Shown piece by piece: positions 10,680 through 21,552 of a DNA stretch of 64,000 bases. The stretch lies in contig JAHDVF020001344.1 in the NCBI GenBank assembly GCA_022606425.2, forward strand, positions 158,522 to 222,521, read 5' to 3'. Numbering within the stretch: position 1 is the first letter of the stretch; every line of letters begins with the position of its first letter. Under the pieces are notes generated by a model. That model had not been told where the DNA came from, searched no databases, and worked only from the letters and a program-made list of their open reading frames with translations. A program made the position numbers and the translations under genes. Source of the DNA: Lepidostoma basale. Lineage: Eukaryota > Arthropoda > Insecta > Trichoptera > Lepidostomatidae.

Positions 10680-10750
10680 TTATTATATTTAATGAGAATG
10701 GCATGTTTCTTCGGGATATTATCAAACATTTGAATTCATACAATATAATA
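10680..10750 (-). repeat. Family B fragment
   Basis: TTTTATTATATTTAATGAGAATGGCATGTTTC...GATATTATCAAA matches the family B arm. Confidence 0.45.
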
Positions 10751-10754
10751 ACTT

Positions 10755-11478
10755 TAGATAAACTTAAGGCGTTAACACTGTGGAATTCCATAATGACGAA
10801 TTTTTATGAATTAAAACAATGTTTTTTCCACTTTTGAGTTTATTTTTCTCGACATGTTTCGAAAGCCTTCACCTTCATCATCGGGAGTTTATATCGTTCT
10901 CCCGATGATGAAGGTGTAAGCTTTCGAAACATGTCGAGAAAAATAAACTCAAAAGTGGAAAAAACAGTATTTTAATTCATAAAAATTCGTTTTTTTGTAT
11001 ACAAATACTTGTAGACCAATACTGGATTTTTACCCATTGTGGGTTAATAACTTTTTTTAAGGATTAATTGTATATCAATAGAGACGAAGATGTAAGTTAT
11101 TTGGAAACAGAATATGGTAGTCGAGGCGTTTACAGGACTTATGACCTATCATTGGTTGGGTTAAGCGATCACTTTAACAACATTGACCATTTCTCCCTTC
11201 TTACGACACCACGTCTGACAAATTTTTGGAACTTGTATATATGTTAATATTTTTTAATAACTTCTCTGTTGGTAGGTCCATCTAAACTAGCGCCATCTAT
11301 TAAGATAATTTGTAAGAATGGCGGGATGGTGAATGTTGCTTAACATAAAATGATCGCTTAACCCAACCAATGACAGGTCATTAGTCCTTTTAACGCCTCG
11401 ACTACCATATTCTGTTCCCAAATAATTTACATCTTCGTCTCTATTGAGATACAGTTAATTCATAAAAATTCGTCAATA
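10755..11478. repeat. Family D palindrome, split by a foldback insertion
   Basis: Arms 10760-10888 and 10895-10990 share ATGACGAATTTTTATGAATT, CCACTTTTGAGTTTATTTTT and CTCGACATGTTTCGAAAG. The centre is a hairpin TTCATCATCGGGAG/CTCCCGATGATGAA. After 10990 the arm is interrupted by 10991-11454 and resumes at 11455. A second copy is at 40.2-40.4 kb; decayed ones are at 32.2-32.5 and 46.14-46.21 kb. It has GAAACATGTC and stem I-like UCUC/GAGA, but the core region CCGAUGAUGA does not fit CUGANGA without an insertion. Confidence 0.75.
10991..11454. mobile_element. 464-bp foldback element with 19-bp flanking duplication
   Basis: Long inverted arms of about 110 bp: 11065-11178 (ATAGAGACGAAGATG...TTGGTTGGGTTAAGCGATCA) and 11351-11452 (TGATCGCTTAACCCAACCAA...CATCTTCGTCTCTAT). 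The sequence TTAATTCATAAAAATTCGT occurs on both sides (10972-10990 and 11455-11473), inside the family D arm, as expected for a target-site duplication. A single arm of the same element lies at 43565-43680. There is no coding capacity. The 19-bp duplication is longer than usual for cut-and-paste DNA elements. Confidence 0.75.
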
Positions 11479-11724
11479 TAAAAGCTTCTAGGAACATTTT
11501 CATCAATATATAAAATTTTCATTATTATCTATAATTTGTGTATATTTAAAATAAGTTTGATCAATATACCAAAAATTACGAAACCTTAATATCAAAATAC
11601 AGAAAACACTAAATGAATAACCTTTACCCGGGAACACCATCCGCTCCCAAAATATAACATATAACAATTTGTTTTAAATGCATTTTAATATTTATCTTAG
11701 AAAGCAACGGAAACAAGTATTTTC

Positions 11725-12010
11725 TATCTGTTGTGAAAACAAACAAAACACACCGCGCAGTGTGGAGGCGGCCTAACTCGCGTACAAACACTCCTGCATA
11801 CGTGCGCCGGCAATTTGTACGAAACCGACAAAGGTTAAGCCCCGGTCACACGGTACGTTCACCGGTCTCGCCGGAAGGGGCCGATTATTATTTGCATTTC
11901 TGCGAAATCAGTCGGCGTGGCGGCGCTCCCGGACCAGCGAGAATAGTCTTAAAGGGACGCGACATTACACCCCCACAGTTCTCTCAGATTTGACTGTCTC
12001 ACTGTCTGTT
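11725..12010. other. GC-rich unique island
   Basis: CpG-containing sequence, open for 86 codons on the plus strand (11733-11993). The predicted peptide is arginine/proline rich and resembles nothing I know. A short coding exon, a promoter/CpG-like patch or a conserved non-coding element are all possible. Confidence 0.35.
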
Positions 12011-12189
12011 AACTGCAGAGCTTCCTATTGCAATCTTATTGCATCCGTGAAATATGATTAATGTTTAGCATTTCGGGGTGAAAGATTCCACTTCTTCTGA
12101 CAATTATTTGATATATAGGACCATAAGTATGTTAACCTGTCTTCAACTTGCAATTATTGTATTAAAAAAACTCGTCTGTTTTCTGCCCT

Positions 12190-12350
12190 ACCGTTTTGAA
12201 CAAAACATTTTTTTTATAGAGAAAGACCTAGGAAAACGGGAGACGATCAAATCAATCAAATATTAAATTTCGGACATAAGTCGGAGAAATCGATGTGCAT
12301 GCATGGCACGGTGTATGAATGTTGAGGACTTGAGAGAATGTTTACCTGTC
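12190..12350 (+). repeat. RTE-like LINE 3' UTR fragment
   Basis: GATCAAATCAATCAAATATTA, GACATAAGTCGGAGAAATCG and CACGGTGTATGAATGTTGAG match the minus-strand copy at 16555-16690, including its ACAAAACATTTTTTTTATAG extension. Confidence 0.65.
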
Positions 12351-12469
12351 TTCATCTCTCACCTGTCTCATCTCATCATCATCCTGTGGCGTTTTTTCTA
12401 AGTAAGTTTAGGTTTACTTATTATAATCTAGGATATATTCTTGTACCGTGGTGATCTCTTAACCGACAT

Positions 12470-12590
12470 TTAAAAAAATTTCAAAGTTTATTTTTAATGA
12501 TATCCTGAAGATGCAAAATGCAATGATCTTCGAAACGTTATAACACAAGACCCGCGTTTAACCAATATTAGAAAAAAATATTTTCCGCTT
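12470..12590 (+). repeat. Family H hammerhead-like hairpin
   Basis: From 12509: CUGAAGA, U, then GCAAAAUGCAAUGAUCUUC with GAAGAU/AUCUUC pairing, followed by GAAACGUU (ACGU self-complementary). Only one copy was seen. The stem overlaps the core, so assignment is weak. Confidence 0.35.
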
Positions 12591-12784
12591 TCTACCTACA
12601 AGATACCAAAATGTGAAGATACTAAAAATCGTGTGAAAATGTTTACTTTTTTACAATGTCCTGCAGTTACCACTGGATAGCGGTTGATTGATTATTTCCC
12701 GTACCTTTTATATTGTAGTAAGATCCGTATTTACAATACATGTGTCAGACCCACGAATTTAAGACATATGGTATAGAAAACCAG

Positions 12785-13060
12785 AGATTACACAGTTTGG
12801 ACCAAAAGCCTTATTCGGACGTCTAAGACGAGAGTACTACGAACCAAAGCAGAGAGGACTCTCAGAGACAAGGTTAGAAACTCTGGATTAAGAGAGAAAT
12901 TGTTAGATGGGGCAGGAAAAGAAGGTTGAACTAGTGATGCAATAATTTCTGATGTGGTTGCCCACGATATACACGTGTGACGTCGCTTGCCTGGAAAACC
13001 GCCATAAAGATGAAAAGACAGCTGGTGTTCCATTTCCCAAAAGGATGACCTCCGTTCAAG
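12785..13060 (+). pseudogene. LINE RT C-terminal remnant, strongly decayed
   Basis: Broken plus-strand frames give GRLRRESTTNQSREDS...RQG and KTAIKMKRQLVFHFPKG, corresponding in order to the TKQxLRTxEMxTLRxIAGKT and WKDxWxxH boxes of the 8.1-8.5-kb element. Several frameshifts. Assignment by order of short motifs only. Confidence 0.45.
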
Positions 13061-13334
13061 AATAGATCAATGATCAGAAATAACGTGAAGAAGAAAGAGA
13101 AGACTTTTATATATGCATTTATCACTTCACGCACTTTTTACTAGTTTTTTTCATATGAAGTTCAATTGTTCAATTCCAAATACTCGATTCGCTTTCATAC
13201 ATTATGGTAATTTAAAGACATCACATGGCCATCATATGAGGGTTTTTTTTTATAATAATGTTGGTATTTTTTTCCGACTCACATTTTTGAATTGTTACAA
13301 TTCTAAATTCCTTATCATAATCATTAAATATATT

Positions 13335-13525
13335 TATTGTTTCTTGAACAATGGTGTAAATATCCATGTTAAACAATAGAAGTTTTATTACATTTTATGG
13401 GAATTACATGTTTCGCCCTTCTAAGGCACTATCAAATACTTTACATTTGATAATGCCGTAGAAGGGCGAAATATGTTATTCCCATAAAATATAATAAAAC
13501 TTATAGAAAACGAAAAATTTTGGTT
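13335..13525. repeat. Family B palindrome, clean two-armed copy
   Basis: Arms GTTTTATTACATTTTATGGG and CCCATAAAATATAATAAAAC with the centre ATCAAATACTTTACATTTGAT. On the plus strand: UUGAUAA (13447-13453), extra U, stem II GCC/GGC around GUAGAAG, GAAA at 13468-13471, AUGUU. The minus arm has UUGAUAG and an intact GAAACAUGU. Confidence 0.75.
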
Positions 13526-13639
13526 TATAAAAAATCATTAAAAATCAAAATTTAACAAAAAAATTACATGATGGAATTTCATAACAATTTGAGTTCATGA
13601 AATATAAAAATAATTAGACTTATAGATATATTATAATAA

Positions 13640-13800
13640 TAACTTTTTGTATTAAACCACGGTGTGGTTATTTTAATTGATGCCAACTAGTTTCGCTTGG
13701 ACCCAAGCTTCATCAGGGCAATATAATAATTAGGTCCAAGAAAAACTAGTTGGCAACAATTCAAATTACCATTCTGTGGTTAAATTACTTAAGTTAAAAA
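13640..13800. repeat. Family T palindromic repeat
   Basis: Arms TATTAAACCACGGTGTGGTTA...GATGCCAACTAGTTTCGCTTGG and CCAAG...ACTAGTTGGCAACAATTC. The right arm is internally deleted (core lost). Related copies are at 25.0, 39.2 and 54.4 kb. Confidence 0.75.
13681..13720 (-). ncRNA. Hammerhead-like ribozyme, family T
   Basis: Minus strand: stem I UGCC/GGCA (4 bp), core CUGAUGA (complement of 13710-13716), extra A, stem II GCUUG/CAAGC around GGUC, GAAAC, UA, GUU. ACUAGU is self-complementary. All canonical core bases are intact. Confidence 0.65.
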
Positions 13801-14029
13801 TGTCTAACCACAAAATGTGTGTTTTATATGAAAAAATATAAAAATAATTGTTCTTATTTGCCTTTGATTTAATTTTACGTATTCGTTCAATAGTTCATAT
13901 CAGTTAAGGACAGCTACACGCAAACGTCTAAACAGAGTAATGTTTTTAATTATTTTCTTGGAAATAAAATATAAACGTTTTTTTCGCGTATCAAAACGTT
14001 CCACAAGCCACGTGAGGAGTCTGAGAAAT

Positions 14030-14190
14030 CGTATAATGACACGATGTATGATGTAATGCATGACACGATGTATGAATATTGAAGAATCAAGAGTAGTATT
14101 TAGGGAAAGAAAAGTGTGGCAGTACATTAATTCTGCCTGCTCTCTTGAGGAGATGACGTGTCAACTAGTAATGTAGTTAGTTAGGTTTTA
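14030..14190 (+). repeat. RTE-like LINE 3' UTR and tail
   Basis: CACGATGTATGAATATTGAAG, GGGAAAGAAAAGTGTGGCAG and TTCTGCCTGC, ending in a degenerate GTAGTTAGTTAGG tail. Confidence 0.7.
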
Positions 14191-14234
14191 TCCATTTAAC
14201 AGATCTGTAAATTTAAAAGAGAAAACTTAGAGAG

Positions 14235-14548
14235 AAAAAACAAAGGTCACTGACATCATCCACCGCGTGGCGACTCTAAAATGGCAATGAGCAGGTCACG
14301 TAGCCAGAAGCTCAGATGAAAAGTGGATAAGAAGACTGCTGACTTGGAGACCATGGACGGCGAAGAGAAGTGCAGGGCGACCGCAACTACGGTGGAAGGA
14401 TTATCTAAACAGACACGTCGGAATAACCTGAATGCAGTTTGCACGGGACAGAATGACATGGAAGTAAATGGAGGAGGCCTTTGTCCATTAGTGGACGGGA
14501 ATATGCTGAGGAAGAAGAAGAAGAAGCAGAAACTTAAAACCATATATT
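14235..14548 (+). pseudogene. LINE ORF2 C-terminus
   Basis: Plus-strand translation with stops: VTDIIHRVATLKWQ, AGHVARSSDEKWIRRLLTW, RSAGRPQLRWKDYL, then a GGGLCPLVDG-type end and an AAGAAG-rich tail. The DxxxRxxxLKWxWAGHxAR...GRPxxRWxDD series is the usual end of LINE ORF2 proteins. A relative is at 53.35-53.55 kb. The 5' end is truncated. Confidence 0.8.
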
Positions 14549-14799
14549 TTTTTTAGAGAAAATACACATTTTTGTATGAAAATACACATATTGTATTCCG
14601 GTTTTATATTTACACACCTGGTACACTATTTATTAATTGTTTTATTTTATTATTACCGTTCATAAAATATATTTCTTACCTATTCGAATCATTATTTTTA
14701 GTGTGTGGTTTGCGGGTGTTATTACAATAATCATCTTATAAAAATATATAGAACCGACCTCAATAAATCATGGACTCCGTTTTGCCATAAAATTATAAT

Positions 14800-15145
14800 A
14801 TTTAATTGTAATTCTGTAATCAGAAGGTATCTATCGTACCCGTCCGAGAGAATTGGTTGATCGCCCATACATGTAATTAGCTGGCATTATACAAATATTT
14901 TGTCTGCTAGTCCGCGGGCCCCGTTTAACCTTGTCTCGGCTAGTACCCCCGCGGGCGCTGGTCTGGCGGTCTCGCTCGGAGTATCCAATGCCCCGCGTAT
15001 CGGACTGTAATGGGGCATTTGAAAATAGAATACGTACTCTTGTTTTCAATTGTCAACAAGAAGTTGAGGGGATATACGCGCGGTTGCGGCGTTCTCTTAA
15101 ATGCATTCTGGTTTATACCGTACTTCAACCACAGATTATTCCGGT
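14800..15145. other. GC-rich unique island, candidate conserved non-coding element
   Basis: Well-balanced unique sequence containing TAATTAG, GTCCGCGGGCCCCG and CCCCGCGGGCGC. Both strands stay open for 70-106 codons, but no domain is recognisable. Homeodomain-type TAATTA sites and high GC against an AT-rich background suggest a regulatory element. This is inference. Confidence 0.4.
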
Positions 15146-15164
15146 ACCAGCAGGTATACACTTA

Positions 15165-15270
15165 ATTTCTATCAGGAAATATATCAGGAAAGAAAAATGT
15201 GGCAGTCCATTCTTTCTGCCTACCCCTTCGGGGAGACGGCGTGATGGTTAGTTAGTTAGTTAAATTTGTA
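15165..15270 (+). repeat. RTE-like LINE 3' end with (GTTA)n tail
   Basis: Best-preserved plus copy: ATCAGGAAAGAAAAATGTGG, GTCCATTCTTTCTGCCTACC, GGGGAGACGGCGTGATGG, then GTTAGTTAGTTAG. The tail is the expected LINE 3' microsatellite. Confidence 0.8.
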
Positions 15271-15339
15271 GTATTTAAACATTATTTAAATGAAGAATTT
15301 TTTCTACTAAAATGTTATAAAAAAAACATTAGAGCTGCA

Positions 15340-15420
15340 GGAGAATTAGCTCAGTGGAAGACGAGGTCCCCGACTTGCTGTGAACCAACCCATAGGATTA
15401 AAATTGCAGAGAAAAACTGT
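15340..15420 (+). repeat. SINE fragment with tRNA box A
   Basis: GAATTAGCTCAGTGGAAGACG has a perfect box A (TAGCTCAGTGG). It then jumps to ACCAACCCATAGGATTAAA, the end of the SINE at 9.99-10.24 kb. Internally deleted; not a functional tRNA because the T arm and acceptor are absent. Confidence 0.6.
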
Positions 15421-15719
15421 TGTAGTAAATATGTTATTTGGTTTACTGAAAGAAGTATATATACGTATATTATCGATGGCTTACTGAAATGATAAGTATA
15501 ATAACTTCTGAAATTCATTTATAAATTAATTAGTTCATTAAACTCGTATGATGCTAAGACCTTTCAAAAAATAAAATAATATGGTGTGTCATGTGCAAAA
15601 GTAAATCGATAAGATATGAATACGTATTCCAACAAAACAAAAAGAGATTTCAAAGTGTTTCATATTGACATTAAAGCGTCAATTTCGAGGAAGTTTATAC
15701 GACAAACATTAAAACTAAA

Positions 15720-15955
15720 ATACCCGACCGCTCCGTATGAACTGGATAAAGCTGGAGTTAAGCGATGATTTAAACTTTCCCTTGGCGATCCCCTTTCGAC
15801 TGCAATACCGTGCCGCCGACGCCGGACGCTTTAAGCACTCTCGTCCAATATTTTCACTGCAAACTACGGCTACGTCAATAAGGTTTCCGTTCATAATTTC
15901 ACTCCTGTTATTTCACCAGTATTCGATTTACGTAAGAGTGTGGTTTTGATAACAG
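15720..15955. other. GC-richer unique island
   Basis: Contains CCGTGCCGCCGACGCCGGAC. A 70-codon plus frame without recognised features. No relation to other repeats here. Confidence 0.3.
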
Positions 15956-16470
15956 TTTTTGTATCCCGGTTTTACTTTTTTTTAACTTTGAGTAAATACG
16001 TTTAAACAATATTATTTTAAATGTTTTCAGGTAGTATTTAATATGAGCAAATACGTGAAAGACGTTTAGAATAACTGTAAAAAAATATATTGATTTTCGT
16101 TTAGTTTTTCGTTAAATAACTGAAAACGAATTCAATGTTAAACCTAACAAAAATAGGGTGGTAAATTGTCCTAGAGTGATGATGTCCAGCCATCCCTCCA
16201 TTTCTTCATGCAGCCTTCCTGGTAGTATCAATCTAAATGAAGTGACAATTAAGCGTGTAGCTGTTTATATACCTGAGCTAATAATCTGAATATGGTTCTA
16301 AAGGAAATATGTTTGGTTTAATATACAATATATTGTATATGAAAAAAAAGGTTGCAATATTAGCAAGGCAAAATATGTTACTTAATTAACTTTAATGCTT
16401 TCAGATGTAAGAATGAGATTATCAGATATTTAAGGAAGAGTTTCATACCATATATAAAATTAAAATAAAA
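15956..16470. other. AT-rich DNA, nothing recognised
   Basis: No repeat or frame recognised apart from weakly unique sequence at 16160-16260. Confidence 0.35.
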
Positions 16471-16474
16471 TATA

Positions 16475-16695
16475 ACTTACTAACCACCACGCCGTCTCCT
16501 GGAAGAAGTACGTCAGGAAATAATGAATGAACATTATTTCCTGACGTACTTCTCTCGCTTCTTCAACATTCATACACCGTGGAATGCACGGAAGTCGATT
16601 TCTCCGACTCATGGCCGACATGTAATATTTGATTGATTTGATCGTTCCCTGTTATCCTCGATCTTTCTCTATAAAAAAACACATTTTGTTCAAAA
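16475..16695 (-). repeat. RTE-like LINE 3' end with inner palindrome
   Basis: Minus-strand 3' UTR: CACCACGCCGTCTCC at 16488, CTCGCTTCTTCAACATTCAT, then CGATTTCTCCGACTC. GAAGTACGTCAGGAAATAAT (16505-16524) is inverted at 16535-16554, so one segment has duplicated in reverse. Confidence 0.7.
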
Positions 16696-17149
16696 TGGTA
16701 AGGCAGAAAACAGACGAGTTTTTTAATACAATAATTGCATATACATAATTATGACATTTCAACGAATATAAATGAGTTATAACAAAAAATACAACAACGA
16801 ATAGATATAACGTATCAACGTACGATAACAATAAAAAATAACTTATGATCGTTTTGTTCATTGCATTTTGTTTTATGATAAAACTTTATATGGTTTCGGC
16901 GATTTCAAAGAGAAAATATAAAGGATACGTAAATTTGTGTTCGTTTTATTGCAGTCATAAAATCAACATAATATATTGCTAATTTGTATTCTAGATTCAT
17001 TCCCACAAATTATTTCAACACGGCGATTTTACATATAATAGTATAACAATAATTTGAAACGGTAGGATAGTTATTGCTGAAGAATGTGTCCATAACCTCA
17101 TTTTATATCATTATAGAAATGGATGATAATTTTTTTAAGTGTCTTATAT

Positions 17150-17385
17150 TTCATATCGAATCGGTTTGTTTCATCAATAGACATTACAAAATTAAGGTTT
17201 AAGGCATATATTGAGAACAGGTAAAATAAAGTATTTTATGTTGTATATAATACCAGAAATGCAAGAGAGATGGTTCGACATTAGGAAGACAAGATACTCT
17301 CCAAAGTCAAGAGTATTTGCCTTCTGAACGTACTTTAACCGTGTTCAGCTGATTAATTGCTCTTCCCACCGGTGTCATTTTAATC
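17150..17385 (-). repeat. Repeat Z (LINE/SINE 3' end), partial
   Basis: Reverse complement of 33000-33200: tail ATCGGTTTGTTTCATCAATAG, GACATTAGGAAGACAAGATA, CTTCTGAACGTACTTT and CTCTTCCCACCGGTG. Confidence 0.7.
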
Positions 17386-17504
17386 AATAAGAATTAATAA
17401 AGATGGAGACTATGAGTAAAAATAATGTGACCCTTATAATCATTACATAAAATTGGAACATTGTGTATGGAAGTGAAGCTTAATGTTGGCAAAAAAAAAT
17501 TAAA

Positions 17505-17875
17505 GGATTTTAGAATAAATGTCGTAGATCACTAAAAATAATGTGCGGGAAAACAATGAATGATAGAATACCTAATGAAGAAAAAAATGTAAGGCGGAAG
17601 AATGCGTCCTAAATAAAATTAAGAAAGGATCACTTAGATGGATCGGATTATTGAACGAATGGATGAGGGAAGAATAGTTAAAAATTCCATTCATAATGAA
17701 TGAAAAAAAAAGACGAGGAAGGCCAAGGAAGACATGGCATGATCAAATTTATCAGTTACTGAAAAGCGTTAATGCTTAAAGTAGAAACAATTGACGAGCG
17801 TGCGTGTCACGGTGTGGGAATGTAGAAGATGCGCAAGAGGTATGTCAGGATACCATCCTATAATTGAGTAGGCAC
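17505..17875 (+). pseudogene. RTE-like LINE C-terminus and 3' UTR
   Basis: Broken plus-strand frames: SLKIMCGKTMNDRIPNEE, LGWIGLLNEWMREE, KKRRGRPRKTWHDQIYQLLK, then the 3' UTR (GACGAGCGTGCGTGTCACGG, GTGGGAATGTAGAAG). The same protein end is better preserved on the minus strand at 54.80-55.05 kb. It links the abundant 3' UTR fragments in this window to their ORF. Confidence 0.75.
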
Positions 17876-17999
17876 CATCCCTTTCAATCGACGAATCATG
17901 TGGATTTTGATGGAACATGCTATGTAACTGACTGTGCTATATCAAGGAGCCTCAGACAGTGAAATTATATATTTAATAATTAATACGCTACTTGAACCT

Positions 18000-18130
18000 A
18001 TATTTATAGTTTTTTAAATGTTCAATTCCCATTAATGATATGTAATATAACTTCTAGAAAACAGACGTTTTTATTTTTATAAATTATTTAATTTAGAAAT
18101 TTTAATCATTGTTCAAGAAACATTATATTA
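18000..18130 (+). repeat. Family B outer arm
   Basis: TTCAATTCCCATTAATGATATGTAATATAACTTCTAGAAAACAGACG, then the AATCATTGTTCAAGAAACA motif typical of the outer arm. Confidence 0.5.
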
Positions 18131-18609
18131 CTAGAAAAATTATTAATTTACCTTAATAAATTTACATTAAATTGACTTTTATATTCTTAATATTTCTAAT
18201 AAACAGGTTTTAGAATTACATTTAAATAATATTGAATACAGGTGTTACAATTTTTTTGTGAATATTATCATATGGAGTACTTAGAAATTTTATTTTTTAT
18301 CCAATTAAAAATCATCATCGTTATTCTAATTATTGGCGATACAGCACACTATGAGCCCTGGGCTCTTTAAAATTTTCCCTCTGCGCTACCTTAGTTTGTT
18401 AGAATTTTCCCACACTTCGTATACCATCTGGTTGTGTGTCCAGTTCTTAGAAATTGGGTTTCTACCATTCGCCCGAGGTGTCCCAAGCATATAAGGCGAT
18501 CTATTTTTATAATACATTATATATTGTAATTGTAAATGACATTTTTATAAAGAAACAATGTCTCGTACATTGTTTCTTGTTTCAAAATAAAAATATATTA
18601 TTGATATTT

Positions 18610-18905
18610 CGTTAAAGGTTAAGGCGTTAAACACTGTGAATTTCAATTGTTATTTGGAAAATAATTATTAACGCTGTTTAACCCACTTTATTTATTAATT
18701 ATTTTAAGAGAATACAAATAAAATTCACAACAGGTTTCAGACGTGACATTCTACATCTTCAGGTGTAAATATATAACTTACCACGTGTGGGTTCGGGTTA
18801 TAAATTTAAACCTGATGATAGAGGAGGTCACCTCCAAAACATGTTGTGTATAATATTTTAAATAAATGTGGATTAAACAGTGTTTATAATTATATTCCGA
18901 ATATC
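18610..18905. repeat. Family J palindromic repeat
   Basis: Arms CTGTTTAACCCACTTTATTTA...CACAACAGGTTTCAGACGTG and ACATGTTGTGTATAATATTT...TAAATGTGGATTAAACAG. Plus arm: CUGAUGA at 18812-18818, hairpin GGAGG/CCUCC, but AAAA instead of GAAA. It shares the GGCGTTAAACACTGTG flank with families D and the 47.46-kb fragment. Confidence 0.6.
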
Positions 18906-18944
18906 ATTATTAATTTAAAATATATAAATATATTTTTAGTAATG

Positions 18945-19220
18945 ACTAACTAACTAACTAACCATCACACCGTTTCTCCGGAGGGGTAGGCAGAGATGAT
19001 GGATCGCCACAATGCTCTGTCCTAGCATACCTCTCGGGCTTCCTCTACATTCATACATCGTACCATTCACGCACGTCGACGATTCCGACTTCGAATGTGG
19101 CCGCCTTTTAGTAATTGATTAATTTGATCATGCCATGTTTTCCTCGGTCTTCCTCGACTTCTTTTTCCACTTTTTTAACCATTCTACTCTCATCCATTCG
19201 TTCCATAAGTCCAAACAAAA
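18945..19220 (-). repeat. RTE-like LINE 3' end
   Basis: Starts with (CTAA)n tail complement CTAACTAACTAACTAACC, then CACACCGTTTCTCCGG, CATTCATACATCGTACCATT and CTCATCCATTCGTTCCATA, continuing into the ORF end. Close to 54640-54910. Confidence 0.8.
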
Positions 19221-19735
19221 AAAAATAGTAATGTATTATTTTTAATGTGTTTTATATTGAATGTACAAGAATAAATGAGGTAACTGGCCATCAGAATTAA
19301 CCAATGATTAAAATGGATATGAAATACACGTTTAGTTTAACTGATAAAGATTCATTATCACACAGCCGAAGATTAAAATTAATCTACTGAATTATTACTT
19401 TATAACGAATCGAGTTAAATACATCTGATATGAGAGCCCCCGGACTGGTTCCAGGCTCCCTTAGCAGAGAGTTCTGTGTTCTGCTCCACCCAGTTTTATT
19501 ACGCCATTAAGAAATGAAACTGCACAAGCGAAGTCTCGGGACCTAAACTTGTATAAACTAAATGGTAATCGTAAAAGGAAGTGGTAAATACAAGACTTTA
19601 GTGCTATGTATGTGGTCTCTTATTAATGTATCAATATTGCCATCATAAATACTGCAGTTTAATTAGATTGTGGGATATTCCGATAAGTTCCTATGTGAAG
19701 TAACACTATGAACGCACTCTCAATTAAACGGTGTT
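19221..19735. other. Unassigned, with a GC-richer patch
   Basis: 19430-19560 is balanced unique sequence (GAGAGCCCCCGGACTGGTTC). The remainder is AT-rich. Confidence 0.3.
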
Positions 19736-19739
19736 TAAT

Positions 19740-20070
19740 ATTTAATTAAAACGAATGAAAACGTCTGTCTTCAAGAAGTTTTATATTTATTTATAACTCC
19801 TGTCTAAGGCATTATCTAATGTACTTTATATATGATATGTTTTCAAATTATTATTTGTTTTATAATTTGCATTCCAAATTTTAATCATGATTTATAATAT
19901 CACAATTAGAACAATATGGCAAATTGTATTTATTGGTTCTTAAACAATAATGTAAAACTCCATATCTTGAAAATTTCAGTTTTCATCATAACATTCAAGT
20001 TATTACATAGTAATGTTTCGCCTTGCTAGAGCATTATCAAATGTTTTACCGTCAAATACCGCGATTAAAT
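19740..20070. repeat. Family B repeat, decayed arms
   Basis: TTAAACGGTGTTTAATATTTAATT, ACGTCTGTCTTCAAGAAG, and at 20020-20045 a minus-strand GGCGAAACATTAC with core UUGAUAA. Confidence 0.5.
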
Positions 20071-20439
20071 ACAAAGTTTAAAATGTCTAACCACAAAGTG
20101 AGAGCTATATATGAAAATTTGATTTTATATGTATTTTTTCATTGAATAATTAAAATAAATCTTTGTATCACAATACTTATTATTATAATTTAAACACAAC
20201 CATGTTTCGGAACACAGAAGCCCTTCATTAGTGTAAATATTGATAAAACCGTTACATATATACAAAATAAATATTTTCGAACTATTTATTCAGTTGGAAA
20301 AAAACATTGGAATTAAAATAACAACGCTGTTTTTGTTCTACTTTTATTAATTTAATATTTTTATAAAAATATATCAAACACAAATTGTTTCGAAAGTGAC
20401 CTATATTTGATTTTATAAAAGTATTAAATAAATATCGCG

Positions 20440-20545
20440 TGGTTAAGATGGAGCAGACAGCGAAAAAGGGACTGGTACGGCCATGTTCAAAGAATGGGCA
20501 CCACTAGACTCCCCTATACTGGAAAGACAGCTGGAAGTCTACCTA
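20440..20545 (+). pseudogene. LINE C-terminal fragment
   Basis: KMEQTAKKGLVRPCSKNGHH and WKDSWKSTY correspond to the minus-strand element at 8.2-8.35 kb. About 100 bp only. Confidence 0.6.
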
Positions 20546-20799
20546 CATTTAAATTCTATTATATAACAGTGTTTGTTTTATTTAAACAGTTAACAAATTA
20601 TTCAATTATGAATCCAAATTACAAAGCGATGTTGAATACAGATTATATTATTTGTCAATTTGGAATATTATCTTATTTTATGAATGTGATTTATTCCCTT
20701 CTACATAGTATGCGAAATGGGTGACACGATAGTCAGACCATTGATAGATATGTTATGTAACAAAGTACATAAACAAAATGGGATAGAATCAATACATTT

Positions 20800-21010
20800 C
20801 ACGTACACGATGCTTTGGCTTTACAAGCGCACTCGAGCCCGGGTCCAAGGGCTCGCACGAGTGGCGCTGCTAAGAAGACTGTGATTCCGTCGTTATGTCG
20901 GACTTGTCCGGCTCATAAGGTATTCATGGAACACTTAGTGCGCCCCCCACCCCCTCCATGACCGGTCCGGCCGGGGGTGGATCGATACTATACATACCTA
21001 CATCTTGTAG
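20800..21010. other. GC-rich unique island
   Basis: Contains ACTCGAGCCCGGGTCCAAGG and CCCCCACCCCCTCCATGACC. No frame or family recognised. Confidence 0.3.
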
Positions 21011-21552
21011 GGTAATCGACTGTCATACCTGCTGTGAATCTTGATGTCTTGCTTTTGAATACAAGATTATATATCTCTATACATGTATTCAGACTTTATT
21101 TAGAAAACATTTGTGTGTCTTCGTGCTAAGCCCATAAATACATATATTTTAATTTTAACAAAAATAATATTTTTAGTTATATCTGATCCACTATAAGTTA
21201 TATCTTAATCACGATTGGAAACGTTTTTAAAGTTTTTTGGAAATTTCAACATTCTCCAAACAAAGTGTCGAAAAACTGTAAGTGACCCAAACAGCCATAT
21301 TAGGAATAAGAGACAGAGTCAAAAACAAAAAAAATAGTTCATGTTAAATAAGATTTGAGACCAGGCAAAATTTCAAATTGGCTCTAAATCATTGTCATAT
21401 AAATCAAACTTCAAAATAAGAAAACGAAAAACCACTATAATGTATTGAGTTGGTTAAACACATGAAAAAAAATTACTAGTGAATAAATAATGCGTGAACA
21501 AAAGAAAAACGAAAAGAAATCGCAATGAAATCAATCAAAATTTATATACACA

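Noticed and set aside
10755..10990. Family D as a canonical hammerhead
   Set aside because: GAAACATGTC and flanking UCUC/GAGA fit, but the core reads CCGAUGAUGA and needs a three-base insertion; I list it as a palindromic repeat only.
11733..11993. Host protein-coding gene of 86 codons
   Set aside because: Arg/Pro-rich peptide without known domain, no splice or codon evidence; kept only as a GC-rich island.
15343..15375. Possible tRNA gene (perfect box A TAGCTCAGTGG)
   Set aside because: No T arm, no acceptor stem and no anticodon arm; the sequence joins directly to a SINE 3' end.
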